DNA from: JAOSJL01 sp963704035
Lineage (GTDB): Bacteria > Actinomycetota > Acidimicrobiia > IMCC26256 > JAOSJL01
Length of the DNA stretch: 64,000 nt
Assembly (NCBI GenBank): GCA_963704035.1
Contig: CAVPGR010000002.1
Location: 434,001 to 498,000, forward strand
Reading direction: 5' to 3'
Part shown: in pieces, positions 34,612 through 42,623 of the stretch
How the letters are laid out: every line of letters starts with the position of its first letter
Numbering within the stretch: position 1 is the first letter of the stretch
The notes under the pieces: model-generated
Databases searched by the model: none
Seen by the model: the letters and a program-made list of their open reading frames with translations, nothing else
Told to the model about the DNA's origin: nothing
Translations under genes and position numbers: made by a program

Positions 34612-35840
34612 CCAACGACACAGATCGACTCGAAGACCGCCTGCGTCACGATCTCGCGGAGCTCGCCGACCACGCGCTCGTGTCAGCCGACGCGTGGAGC
34701 AATGTCGAGGAGCGGGCGAGCGGGCGTCGTTGGACGCCGATCGTCATTCCCGTGGCTGCCGTGGCGGCGGCGATCGCCCTCGTTCTCGCCGTCGTCGCCG
34801 TCGTGAACGCCGGCGACGAGAACACCGTTGCCGTCGACCCGAGCCGTTCCCCGTTCACACTCGAGGCCACATCGCTGCCGTCGGGCTTCGCCCGCGCGAC
34901 GTTCGAGGACGATTCGAACCTGGTGTGCAGTCGGCTCGAAGTCGTCGGCGGTGAACCGGAATGCCGCGAGGTCACCGGGAGCTCGTCCGCGGGCTATCGG
35001 AGCGACGATCCCGATACCCCCGAGCTCTTCGTCGTCGGTCACGGTGGGCAAGGACACCCCGGCGTTCGAGATCGCGGAGCGTGCTCTCGACGATCCGGAG
35101 GAGTTTCTCGCAGACGTCAGGGCTGAGGCCGATCGGACGGGAGGCACGGTGACCGAGCCGAGCCTCGAGCGTGTGAGCGTGCGCGGCGATGACAATGCGC
35201 TCTACAGCAAGGACGAATCCTCGGACACGGTGATGTGGAGAGAGGCGCCCGGTGTGATCGGGACGGTCGATGCTGGTACACCCGGCGATCACCTGTCAGT
35301 CGATGAGCTCGTCGACATCGCCGAGGGCCTGCGGAGTGTGCCGATCGACACGGCGTCGCTGCCCATAGTGGTCGCCGAAGGCCCGTTCCCCGTTGACCCG
35401 GACATCGATCAGAGCTTGTTCGGCGAACTGAGCTGGCGGTTCATCGCTGCCGAATCGGAGGAGGGATGGTGCACGGTGCTCGATCAGGGTGTCTGCGACG
35501 ACACCGTGCGAGGAGTCGCCCGCCACCCCTGTCGGCGGGCTTTCGCAGGGCGTGCTTGTGGGAGTTCAACGACGTGGGTTATCTCTATGGCGTGACTCCC
35601 CGCGGAACGGCGACTCTTGAGCTGGTCGGACCGGCCGGCGAGATCACGACGATCGAGCCCGCAGACTTCCCCGGCGCCGACGTGTTGCCGGTGCGCTTCT
35701 ACAACGCCGAGTCCTCGGCCGACGTGTTCCCCGAAGAGGTTGTCGCTCTCGATGTCGACGGCAAGGAGATCGGGCGGATCGCCGTATCCCCGGTCCCGTG
35801 TCTCGACGAGGTCTGCACTGAGGTCCAGCCCGTGTCGTAA
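34608..35840 (+). CDS. Single-pass membrane partner of the ECF sigma factor (two one-base frameshifts)
   Basis: The start MTNDTDRLEDRLRHDLAELADH overlaps the sigma factor gene by ATGA. A membrane helix (TPIVIPVAAVAAAIALVLAVVAVV) lies at about 45-68. The extracytoplasmic part continues in a second frame after about 35034 (VTVGKDTPAFEIAERALDD) and in a third after about 35520 (LSAGFRRACLWEFNDVGYLYGV), finishing GRIAVSPVPCLDEVCTEVQPVS at 35840. Removing one G near 35036 and adding one C near 35523 gives one protein of about 410 residues. The short N-terminal cytosolic segment could act as an anti-sigma domain, though I do not see a classic zinc (ZAS) motif. Co-expression with the sigma factor supports regulation of it. 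Confidence 0.65.
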
Positions 35841-35966
35841 ACGGACTGCCTGGAGGCCCGACGAGGACTGGCGCACCCTGGGCGAGTTGACACGAGCGTC
35901 AGGGAACGGGTAGCAGAGGCGCAGCGACGCGGGCGGCGTCGGGGCACCTGAGGAGGATCAGTCGAG

Positions 35967-36395
35967 ATGGCCGAACGGAAGCTCTACTTCGAGGACGTCG
36001 ACGCGGGAGACACCGCTCCCGAGCTGTCCCATGAGCTGACCCGCACCGATCTGGTCAAGTACGCCGGCGCGTCGGGTGACTTCAACCCGATGCACACCGT
36101 GGAGCCCGACGCGCAGGCGGCGGGTTTTCCGAGCGTGTTCGGTCACGGGATGTTCTCGGCGGGCCTCGTGGGCCGGTCGCTCACCGACTTCGTGGGTGTC
36201 GGCAACCTCAAGAGTTTCAAGGTGCGTTTCACGAAGCAGACCTGGCCCGGAGAAGTCCTGACGGCACGCAGCACGGTCGCCGCCAAGCGCGAGGAGGACG
36301 GTGAGCACCTGATCGACATCACGTCCGAGCTCGTCAACCAGGAGGGCGAGGTCAAGGTATCCGGCGCGGCCGTTGCCGTCCTCCCGACCCGTTGA
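35967..36395 (+). CDS. MaoC-family hydratase
   Basis: A 142-residue hot-dog-fold enzyme. The hydratase-2 motif GDFNPMHTVEPDAQAAGFPSVFGHGMFSAGL is complete, with catalytic Asp38 and His43. It would hydrate a 2-enoyl-CoA (R-specific) in the cytoplasm. GAGGAGG lies before ATG 35967. It opens a run of five genes (MaoC, DUF35, CMD-like, DUF35, thiolase) in which every junction is 0-50 bases or overlapping. In mycobacterial igr-type clusters a MaoC hydratase, a DUF35 protein and a thiolase-fold aldolase cooperate to remove the last side-chain carbons of sterols (established for ChsH1-ChsH2 and Ltp2). Here the same role is an inference. Confidence 0.9.
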   Translation: MAERKLYFEDVDAGDTAPELSHELTRTDLVKYAGASGDFNPMHTVEPDAQAAGFPSVFGHGMFSAGLVGRSLTDFVGVGNLKSFKVRFTKQTWPGEVLTARSTVAAKREEDGEHLIDITSELVNQEGEVKVSGAAVAVLPTR

Positions 36396-36439
36396 CCCGC
36401 TGATCCGTCGACCAACACGAACACAGCACCCGAGCTGAC

Positions 36440-36853
36440 GTGTCTGCACCACGCTTCGATCTCCCGAATCCCGACTTCGAGACCCAGCCGTACTGGGACG
36501 CGGCCCGTGAGCAGCGCCTGCTCATCCAGCGGTGCACGGGCTGCGGTCGCCACCAGTTCTATCCCCGACCATTCTGCGCGAAGTGCTGGAGCACCGAGAT
36601 CGAGTGGGTCGAGGCGTCGGGTGCGGCGACCCTCTATTCGTTCTCGGTCGTGCATCAGAACGACCTTCCACCGTTCCCCGAGCGCGTGCCGTACGTCGCC
36701 GCCGTGGTCGACCTCGCCGAGGGTCCGCGGATGATCAGCAACATCACGGGCTGCAAACGTGAGAACCTCGAGATCGGCATGGCGCTTCAGGTCGCCTTCG
36801 AAGAGATCGCCGATGAGGTCGCGATCCCCGTGTTCCAGCCGGCAGCGCCATGA
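36440..36853 (+). CDS. DUF35 zinc-ribbon/OB-fold protein (first of two)
   Basis: A 137-residue protein with the rubredoxin-like zinc ribbon Cys32-x2-Cys35 ... Cys46-x2-Cys49 (RCTGCGRHQF ... FCAKCW) followed by an OB-fold (ATLYSFSVVHQNDLPPF, YVAAVVDLAEGPRMISNITGC). DUF35 proteins form complexes with thiolase-fold partners and shape their CoA channel; the best-known case is the DUF35 domain of ChsH2 with the Ltp2 aldolase. The start is GTG 36440. The stop overlaps the ATG of the CMD-like gene by ATGA. A second DUF35 gene occurs at 37297, so two different complexes or a heteromeric one are possible. Confidence 0.92.
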   Translation: MSAPRFDLPNPDFETQPYWDAAREQRLLIQRCTGCGRHQFYPRPFCAKCWSTEIEWVEASGAATLYSFSVVHQNDLPPFPERVPYVAAVVDLAEGPRMISNITGCKRENLEIGMALQVAFEEIADEVAIPVFQPAAP

Positions 36854-37278
36854 CGGACAGCGAGCGGGACGACATGGCAGATGATTCTGCAGACGACGCG
36901 GCGGACGACGTGTCCGACGACGTGTCCGACGACGTGTCCGACGACGTGAACAGGAGCCTTCCCTTCCATGATCCGTTGCGTGACGCGTTCCCGGCACTTC
37001 ACGAAGCTCAGAACGCCTACCTCGCCCGTATCGACTCGCTTCCCGCGCCCGACAGGCGCGCCCACGAACTCGTTCGCCTGGCGTACTCGGTGTCGGCCCG
37101 CGCGTCGGCGGCGGTGGAGCGTCATGCTCAGCTCGCGCACGAGGTCGGTGCCACGTGGGAGGACGTGATGGGCACGATCATGCTGTCGATTCCGAGTCTC
37201 GGATTGCTGCCTGCGACCGAGGCGATCCCGGCGGCGCGTCGCGGCTTCGACGCCGCGCTCGACGCCGAGGTCGAGTGA
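36850..37278 (+). CDS. CMD/AhpD-like helical protein with acidic N-terminal repeat
   Basis: A 142-residue protein. The first 38 residues are an acidic run of DDVS units (repeat at 36904-36951); the rest is an all-helical domain with HELVRLAYSVSARASAAVERHAQLA and GATWEDVMGTIMLSIPSLG, the carboxymuconolactone-decarboxylase/AhpD core. The CxxC redox motif of AhpD is absent, so it is not a peroxidase of that type; decarboxylase, hydrolase or structural roles remain. It starts at ATG 36850 inside the stop of DUF35 and lies between two DUF35 genes, an arrangement that suggests a subunit of the same complex. I do not know a described member with this neighbourhood. Confidence 0.78.
   Translation: MTDSERDDMADDSADDAADDVSDDVSDDVSDDVNRSLPFHDPLRDAFPALHEAQNAYLARIDSLPAPDRRAHELVRLAYSVSARASAAVERHAQLAHEVGATWEDVMGTIMLSIPSLGLLPATEAIPAARRGFDAALDAEVE
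36904..36951 (+). repeat. 12-base tandem repeat (DDVS x3.5)
   Basis: Four units of GACGACGTGTCC, the last ending AAC, encode DDVSDDVSDDVSDDVN at the N terminus of the CMD-like protein. Copy-number change would keep the frame. Confidence 0.92.
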
Positions 37279-37296
37279 CGAACCTGTGCCTGACGC

Positions 37297-37776
37297 GTGA
37301 GTGACACAGATGTTCCCGAGGTCGAGGAGACCGACAAGCCGTTCCGGATCCTCCCTCGCATAGACGATCTCAACCGGGCCTTCTGGACCGGCGGCGAGCG
37401 GGGGGAACTCGTCTTCCTGCGGTGTCAGTCGTGCGGATACTTCGTTCATCCTCCGGTGCCCTTCTGCCCGAGCTGCGAAGGACGCGAACTGGCCCCCGAG
37501 CCCGTGTCGGGACGGGCCACGGTTCACACGTTCACGATCAATCACCAGCCGTGGATGCCCGGCCCCGACCTTCCTTACGTCGTGGCGATCGTCGAGATCG
37601 CCGAGCAGGCCGACCTGAGGCTCACGACGAACATGGTCGGATGCGCTCCCGACGACGTGAAGATCGGCATGCCCGTGCAGGTGGTCTTCGAGCAGTACGA
37701 CGACGTGTGGATCCCCCTCTTCGAGCCCCTTGCCGCCGCCGGTGAATCGGTCGATGCCACGAGGGATGCGTCGTGA
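37297..37776 (+). CDS. DUF35 zinc-ribbon/OB-fold protein (second of two)
   Basis: A 159-residue DUF35 protein with Cys43, Cys46, Cys57 and Cys60 (RCQSCGYFV ... FCPSCEG) and OB-fold segments VHTFTINHQPWMPG, LPYVVAIVEIAEQ and TTNMVGC. It has a longer N-terminal helix (PFRILPRIDDLNRAFWTGGERG) than the first DUF35, typical of the form that docks on a thiolase partner. The GTGA overlap with the thiolase gene at 37773 makes this the probable partner of that enzyme. The start is a GTG at 37297 with weak Shine-Dalgarno support. Confidence 0.9.
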   Translation: MSDTDVPEVEETDKPFRILPRIDDLNRAFWTGGERGELVFLRCQSCGYFVHPPVPFCPSCEGRELAPEPVSGRATVHTFTINHQPWMPGPDLPYVVAIVEIAEQADLRLTTNMVGCAPDDVKIGMPVQVVFEQYDDVWIPLFEPLAAAGESVDATRDAS

Positions 37777-39023
37777 CGATCGCGAGCGATATGCGGATCG
37801 AACGGCGTACGGCGGTCACCGGGTTGGGCCAGTCGCAGGTGGGCCGACGGATCGGCCGCGACCCACTCGACCTCACCCTCGACGCGTGCCTCCTCGCCAT
37901 CGATGACGCGGGGCTTTCCCGCGCCGACATCGACGGCATCGCCACCTATCCGGGTGGAGGGGGGACACCCGCCGGATTCTCGGGTGCCGGCGTCCTCGAG
38001 GTGCAGGACGCTCTGCGTCTCGAGCTCGGGTGGTTCACGGGCGGTATCGAGCTCCCCGGCCAACTCGGATCGGTGATCGACGCCTGCCTGGCCGTCGCCG
38101 CGGGACTGGCCGACCACGTGCTGTGTTTCCGCTCCGTTTGGGAGGCCACCGCCCAGGGCGACAAGGGGCGGGCCGGTGTCATGCCCGGCGCCGGTTCGGA
38201 TGAGAGCAGCGGTGGGGACGGTGGTGGGGGGGATAGCGGCGGTGGCTTTCGTGCTCCTGCGTACATGCAGTGGACCCTTCCGTTCGCGGCACCGTCGGCG
38301 GCCATCTGGCTCGCCATGAATGCACAACGCCACTTCCACGAGTTCGGGACGACTCGCGAGCAGATGGCACAGATCGCGCTGAACGCCCGGAAGAACGCGC
38401 AGCTGAATCCGAACGCCGTGTACCGCGATCCGATGACCATGGACGACTACCTCGCCGCACGGATGATCACGACGCCGTTCTGCCTGTTCGACTGCGACGC
38501 CCCCGCCGACGGTGCCACCGCCATGATCGTTTCCCGTGCGGAGACGGCCGTGGACATGCCCCATCGGCCTGTCGTCGTGGAGGCCGTGGGCTCCGCGATG
38601 CGGGGGCGGCCGTCGTGGGACCAGTTCGACGACCTCACGACGATGGCGAGCCGCGACGCCGGTGAGCAGCTCTGGACCCGAACCGACCTGACGCCGGCCG
38701 ACGTCCACGTGGCCGAGCTCTACGACGGGTTCAGCTTCATCACGATGACCTGGCTCGAGGCACTCGGATTCTGCGGGCGGGGGGAGAGCGGTCCCTTCAT
38801 CGAGGGAGGGGGGCGGATCGCCCTGGACGGTGACCTCCCCCTCAACACACAGGGCGGCCAGCTCTCGGGCGGCCGCCTCCACGGCTACGGGTTCCTCCAC
38901 GAGGCGGTCACCCAGCTGCGCGGCGACGCGGGAGAGCGACAGGTCGCCGGTGGCCCGACGGTGGGAGTGGCGGCCGCGGGTGGCGGACCTCTCGCCGGCT
39001 GCATGCTCCTCCACGCCGGTTGA
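37773..39023 (+). CDS. Thiolase-fold lipid-transfer/aldolase protein (Ltp2-like)
   Basis: A 416-residue thiolase superfamily protein. TAVTGLGQSQVGRRIGRDPLDLTLDACLLAI opens the fold, NARKNAQLNPNAVYRDPMTMDDYLAARMITTPFCLFDCDAPADGATA is the central conserved block, VAELYDGFSFITMTWLEALGF and NTQGGQLSGGRLHGYGFLHEAV the C-terminal half. The classic thiolase Cys nucleophile region is degenerate, as in Ltp2-type retro-aldolases, which cleave a side-chain beta-hydroxyacyl-CoA to a ketone and a short acyl-CoA. The overlap with DUF35 and the nearby MaoC gene support that role by analogy. A Gly/Ser/Asp-rich insertion (GSDESSGGDGGGGDSGGG) at about 146-163 is unusual. Experimental substrate unknown. Confidence 0.88.
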   Translation: MTIASDMRIERRTAVTGLGQSQVGRRIGRDPLDLTLDACLLAIDDAGLSRADIDGIATYPGGGGTPAGFSGAGVLEVQDALRLELGWFTGGIELPGQLGSVIDACLAVAAGLADHVLCFRSVWEATAQGDKGRAGVMPGAGSDESSGGDGGGGDSGGGFRAPAYMQWTLPFAAPSAAIWLAMNAQRHFHEFGTTREQMAQIALNARKNAQLNPNAVYRDPMTMDDYLAARMITTPFCLFDCDAPADGATAMIVSRAETAVDMPHRPVVVEAVGSAMRGRPSWDQFDDLTTMASRDAGEQLWTRTDLTPADVHVAELYDGFSFITMTWLEALGFCGRGESGPFIEGGGRIALDGDLPLNTQGGQLSGGRLHGYGFLHEAVTQLRGDAGERQVAGGPTVGVAAAGGGPLAGCMLLHAG

Positions 39024-39064
39024 TCCCCGGAGAGATGGCTCTTGTGATGTGGGTGCACATGACA

Positions 39065-39070
39065 TAGTCT
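39065..39070 (+). promoter_or_regulatory. -10-like hexamer TAGTCT, leaderless start at 39077
   Basis: TAGTCT lies exactly 6 bases before GTG 39077. The start region itself (39071-39093) contains the AGAATGTGACAGAATGTGTGACA block shared with 15541-15563. Confidence 0.5.
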
Positions 39071-39076
39071 CAGAAT

Positions 39077-40247
39077 GTGACAGAATGTGTGACACGGTCT
39101 CTGGATTCGCTGCTGAGGCGCGGGGCCGACCTGCCGGTGGACGTGGCGTGCGCCGTGCTCACGCCGGTGGCCGCCACCCTCGATGCCCTGCACCGGCGAG
39201 GAAGAGCCCATGGGACGGTCGCCGCCGACCGCGTCATGATCACGGTCGGGCACCGGGGCGTCGATGTGGAGCTCCTCCCCCCCGAACCCTTCGACACCGA
39301 AACCGACGTCCGTTCCGGGGGCAGGTCCGCCCGCTCTTCCATCGCCGGTGACCGCCCTTCGATCGCAGCCGACCGTCCTTCCATCGCCGGTGACTACGTG
39401 AGTTTCGGTTCGCTGCTTGGTGCGAGGGCTGGTGCGCACGCTCGGTCCCGATGACCGCCGTGCGCTCTCGCAGGGTCACGATCCGGTCACGGGGCGACGC
39501 GCCACGAGCTGTGCATCGCTGGTGGAGGCGGCGCGGGTCGCGGTAGCCCCCCTTCCGGGTGGCGAGCTCGATCGCACAGGGTTCTGGGACGATCTGCCCC
39601 GGCCGATGCGCGGGGTCGCCATGAGCGGGTCGCGAAGACTCGTTCTGGTGGCCGTCGCGGTTCTCGGGGTCGTCGGTTTGGTCTTGGTGCTCGTGACGCG
39701 GTCCTCGGGCGGAACGGCCGCACCTGACCCACACGATGAAGTCGCGCCCCCGACGGGGGTCCGGGCGACGACCACCACAGAGGCCCCGGGTCAGGATGCT
39801 GCGGCGACACTCTCGGAGTTCGTGCCGGTCACACTTCGCGATGCGTGTCGCCCGGTGGACGCGGCGGCCACAGACACCTCGGGCGTCGCGGCGTCCATCG
39901 AGTGCGAGGACGACGGACGACAACTCGAGTACACGCTCTTCGACGACGCCGACACCATGTCAGCAGCCTTCACGGCTGACGCGCCGCCGGGTTTGCGGGG
40001 CCCGACCGACCTGGCGGGGCCCGCACGGTGCGCCGAGGGCGAGGTGGAGGAGCGGGCATGGAGCCGGTCGGCCGGTGATCCTCCGGCCGGCCGCTATCGC
40101 TGCGAGATGACCGCCGAGAGAGCGGCGGTCGTGTGGACCACCGATGCGGTGGGTGTCCTGGCCAGAGTCGAGGCCGACGGGGACGACGCCGACCTCTCGG
40201 CGCTGTTCTCCCTCTGGCGATCCGATCTCGGACCCGTCACGCCCTGA
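39077..40247 (+). CDS. Pseudokinase-like membrane protein (one-base frameshift near 39419)
   Basis: About 389 residues once one base is removed near 39417-39422, where GDYVSFGSLL joins VRGLVRTLGPDDRRAL. The N-terminal part, AVLTPVAATLDALHRRGRAHGTVAADRVMI, resembles the catalytic-loop region of bacterial Ser/Thr kinases, but the HRD is replaced by HG and the N-lobe is missing, so phosphorylation is unlikely. A 21-base repeat encodes SIAGDRPSIAADRPSIAGD. A transmembrane helix (RLVLVAVAVLGVVGLVLVLVT) at about 190 is followed by an extracytoplasmic domain of about 180 residues rich in Asp/Glu. GTG 39077 or 39089 may be the start. A sensory or scaffold role at the membrane is only a guess. Confidence 0.6.
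39332..39394 (+). repeat. 21-base tandem repeat in the pseudokinase gene
   Basis: Three 21-base units at 39332, 39353 and 39374 encode RSSIAGD, RPSIAAD and RPSIAGD. The unit length preserves the frame. The repeat lies between the kinase-like segment and the frameshift. Confidence 0.88.
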
Positions 40248-40312
40248 CCGCTCGCAGCCTCCCGTGCGTTCCCCGACGCGCGTGTCGGGTTCGGGAGTAG
40301 GGTCTGAGCCCC

Positions 40313-41521
40313 GTGGACCTCCACTACAGCGACGCTGACGAGGCCTTTCGCTCCGAGCTCCTCGCCTGGCTCGTGGACAACACCCCCGACGCAGCGCTCC
40401 GCGAGTCGGATCCTCCCCGGTCGTCGGCGGACCTGCGCCCGTGGGCCCGTGAGTGGCAGCGGAGCCTCTTCGACGCCGGATGGCTCGTCCCCGGTTGGCC
40501 GCCCGAGATGGGCGGGCGCAACGCCACCCCGGTCCAGCAGATGATCTATTTCGAGGAGATTTCGCGGGCCGGGCTCCAGCGCAGCACCAACCCGCAGGGC
40601 CTCGGCATCGTGTCGCCCTCGATCAACGATTTCGGGACCGACGACCAGCGTGAGGCGTTCGTGTTGCCCACCCTGCGTGCGGAGATCGCGTGGTGCATCG
40701 GCATGAGCGAGCCCAACGCCGGGAGCGATCTGGCCGGTCTCCAGACGTCGGCCGTGCTCGACGGCGACGAGTTCGTCGTCAACGGCCAGAAGGTCTGGAC
40801 GTCGGGGGCACACCACTCCGACTGGTGTCTTCTGTTCGTACGCACCAATCCCGACGCTCCGAAGCACCGGGGCATCAGTGTCCTCATCGTCGACATGACG
40901 AGTGCGGGGATCGAGGTACGCCCGTTCGCCGAGCTCACCGATCCCGAACGCACCGACTTCAACGAGGTCTTCTTCACCGACGTCCGCGTCCCGCGGTCGA
41001 ACCTCCTCGGCGAGCTCGACAAGGGATGGCCGATCGCCGGCGGCTCCCTGGCACACGAACGGGCGATGCTGTGGATCGGGTACGCCTACGACCTCCAGCG
41101 GGGTGCCGAAGCTCTGCGGAGCGTGGGCGAACGAATGGCCGCACGCCCGACCGCACACGGAAGCCTGATCGCCGACGATCCCCGGTTCGCCGACCGCGTC
41201 GCAGATGCCTACATCGATGCCACCGCCATGCTCGCGCTCGGCTACCGGGGATTCTCGAAGTTCCTGGCCGGAAAGAGCTCGCCGGAGCACTCACTCCTGA
41301 AGCTGTTCGGAGGCGAGGCGGTGCAGCGGCTCTGCCTCGAGGGAGCCGAGGCGATGGGGGCAGCGGCCGTCGATGACGACATCCCCGGGTTCACGTTGTT
41401 GCGACCGGGCTCGTGGGGAGTCCAGTACCTGAGTTCCTTCGGGGGGACGATCCCGGGCGGCACGAGTGAGATCCAGCGCAACATCATCGCGGAGCGCGTA
41501 CTCGGGCTGCCTCGCGCCTGA
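40313..41521 (+). CDS. Acyl-CoA dehydrogenase, FadE type
   Basis: A 402-residue acyl-CoA dehydrogenase, close in its N terminus (MDLHYSDADEAFRSEL) to the one at 6784. Landmarks are MGGRNATPVQQMIYFEEIS, MSEPNAGSDLAGLQ, VNGQKVWTSGAHHSDWC, NEVFFTDVRVPRSNLLGE and the C-terminal IPGGTSEIQRNIIAERVLGLPR. It would oxidise an acyl-CoA with FAD and pass electrons to ETF. The start is GTG 40313; a TAGGGT hexamer lies 9 bases before it. There is no small partner subunit next to it, unlike the 6784/7994 pair, so it may be homomeric or pair with a distant gene. It is followed 10 bases later by an alcohol dehydrogenase. Confidence 0.92.
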   Translation: MDLHYSDADEAFRSELLAWLVDNTPDAALRESDPPRSSADLRPWAREWQRSLFDAGWLVPGWPPEMGGRNATPVQQMIYFEEISRAGLQRSTNPQGLGIVSPSINDFGTDDQREAFVLPTLRAEIAWCIGMSEPNAGSDLAGLQTSAVLDGDEFVVNGQKVWTSGAHHSDWCLLFVRTNPDAPKHRGISVLIVDMTSAGIEVRPFAELTDPERTDFNEVFFTDVRVPRSNLLGELDKGWPIAGGSLAHERAMLWIGYAYDLQRGAEALRSVGERMAARPTAHGSLIADDPRFADRVADAYIDATAMLALGYRGFSKFLAGKSSPEHSLLKLFGGEAVQRLCLEGAEAMGAAAVDDDIPGFTLLRPGSWGVQYLSSFGGTIPGGTSEIQRNIIAERVLGLPRA

Positions 41522-41531
41522 TGAGGACGCA

Positions 41532-42623
41532 ATGACGGATCGCGATCGCCTTGCGGGGATGCTCCCGACGACGGGTCTGCCAGACACGATGCGTGCCGCA
41601 GTCTACCGGCGCCGTGGGCTTCTCGACATCGACGAGATCCCGGTACCCGAGCCCGGCTCTGACGACGTGCTTGTCGCCGTCCACCACTGCGGCGTGTGCG
41701 GCACCGATCTCCATGCCGTCCTCGACGGGTGGGGTATCCCCGACTCGGTGGGAGGCCACGAGTACACGGGAAGGGTCGTAGCGGTCGGCGCCGACGTCTC
41801 CGATTGGGCGCCGGGGGATCTCGCGGTCGGCGGGCCGCCGGCGCCGTGTGGGACGTGCGTCCACTGCCTCGAGGCACGAACGTCGCTGTGCGAGGATCGC
41901 GCGCCGCTGGGTGAGTCGGAGTTCCAGGGGGCCTTCGCCGAGTACGTCCTTGCTCGTGGTCGTGACCTCCTGCACCCGCCCGCAGGACTCGACCTTCGCC
42001 ACGCGGCGCTCGCGGAACCGCTCGCCGTGGCGTTGCACGCTCTGGGTCGCGCCGAGATCGATGCCGGGAGCCGGATCCTCGTCTCGGGATCAGGACCGAT
42101 CGGTGCGCTCGCCGTGGCTGTTCTCCGAGCGAGAGGCGTTCGAGAGATCGTCGTCAGCGAGCCCGCTCCACGGCGTCAGGATCTCGCGCGGCGGTTGGGC
42201 GCCACGGCGTGCGATCCGTCGGAACTGGTCACGCCGGGCTCACCCAACGAGATCGTCGAGGAACCGTTCGACGTGGCACTCGAGTGCTCCGGCAGTGCCG
42301 CCGCCGTCGAGGCGTGTCTCGGACAACTCGCGGTGACCGGCACGCTGGTGATCATCGGCGCCGGTTTGGAGTTTCCGAGTTTCGACCCGAACCGGATCCT
42401 GCTGAACGAGCTCGTCGTGACCGGTTCCTGCGCGTCGGGACAGCGGGACTTCAAAGCGGCGCTCGACCTCATGGACCAGGGTTCGCTGCCGTTGGAGGAT
42501 CTCGTGGAGTCGACCGATGTCCCGCTCGAGGAGATGTTGCACGCCATGAAGCGCCTGAAGACCGGAGAGATCCCGGGCAAGGTGCTGATCGTGCCCTCCG
42601 GTGAGAACAGAGAGGTGGAGTGA
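41532..42623 (+). CDS. Zinc-dependent alcohol dehydrogenase (MDR superfamily)
   Basis: A 363-residue medium-chain dehydrogenase. Catalytic zinc ligands are in VHHCGVCGTDLHAVL and GGHEYTGRVVAVG; the four structural-zinc Cys are in PCGTCVHCLEARTSLCED; the Rossmann fold has RILVSGSGPIGALAVAVLRARG and VVSEP after strand 2. It oxidises an alcohol or polyol with NAD(P). ATG 41532 starts TDRDRLAG. The stop overlaps the next gene (a VOC protein) by one or four bases. Similar enzymes include threonine dehydrogenase-like and sorbitol dehydrogenase-like members; the length fits both. Substrate unknown. Confidence 0.92.
   Translation: MTDRDRLAGMLPTTGLPDTMRAAVYRRRGLLDIDEIPVPEPGSDDVLVAVHHCGVCGTDLHAVLDGWGIPDSVGGHEYTGRVVAVGADVSDWAPGDLAVGGPPAPCGTCVHCLEARTSLCEDRAPLGESEFQGAFAEYVLARGRDLLHPPAGLDLRHAALAEPLAVALHALGRAEIDAGSRILVSGSGPIGALAVAVLRARGVREIVVSEPAPRRQDLARRLGATACDPSELVTPGSPNEIVEEPFDVALECSGSAAAVEACLGQLAVTGTLVIIGAGLEFPSFDPNRILLNELVVTGSCASGQRDFKAALDLMDQGSLPLEDLVESTDVPLEEMLHAMKRLKTGEIPGKVLIVPSGENREVE

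Noticed and set aside
36850..37278. AhpD alkyl-hydroperoxidase assignment
   Set aside because: The catalytic CxxC is absent, so only the fold family is claimed.
37575..39095. 506-codon minus-strand frame opposite the thiolase
   Set aside because: Same reason; the plus strand carries the clear thiolase and DUF35 proteins.
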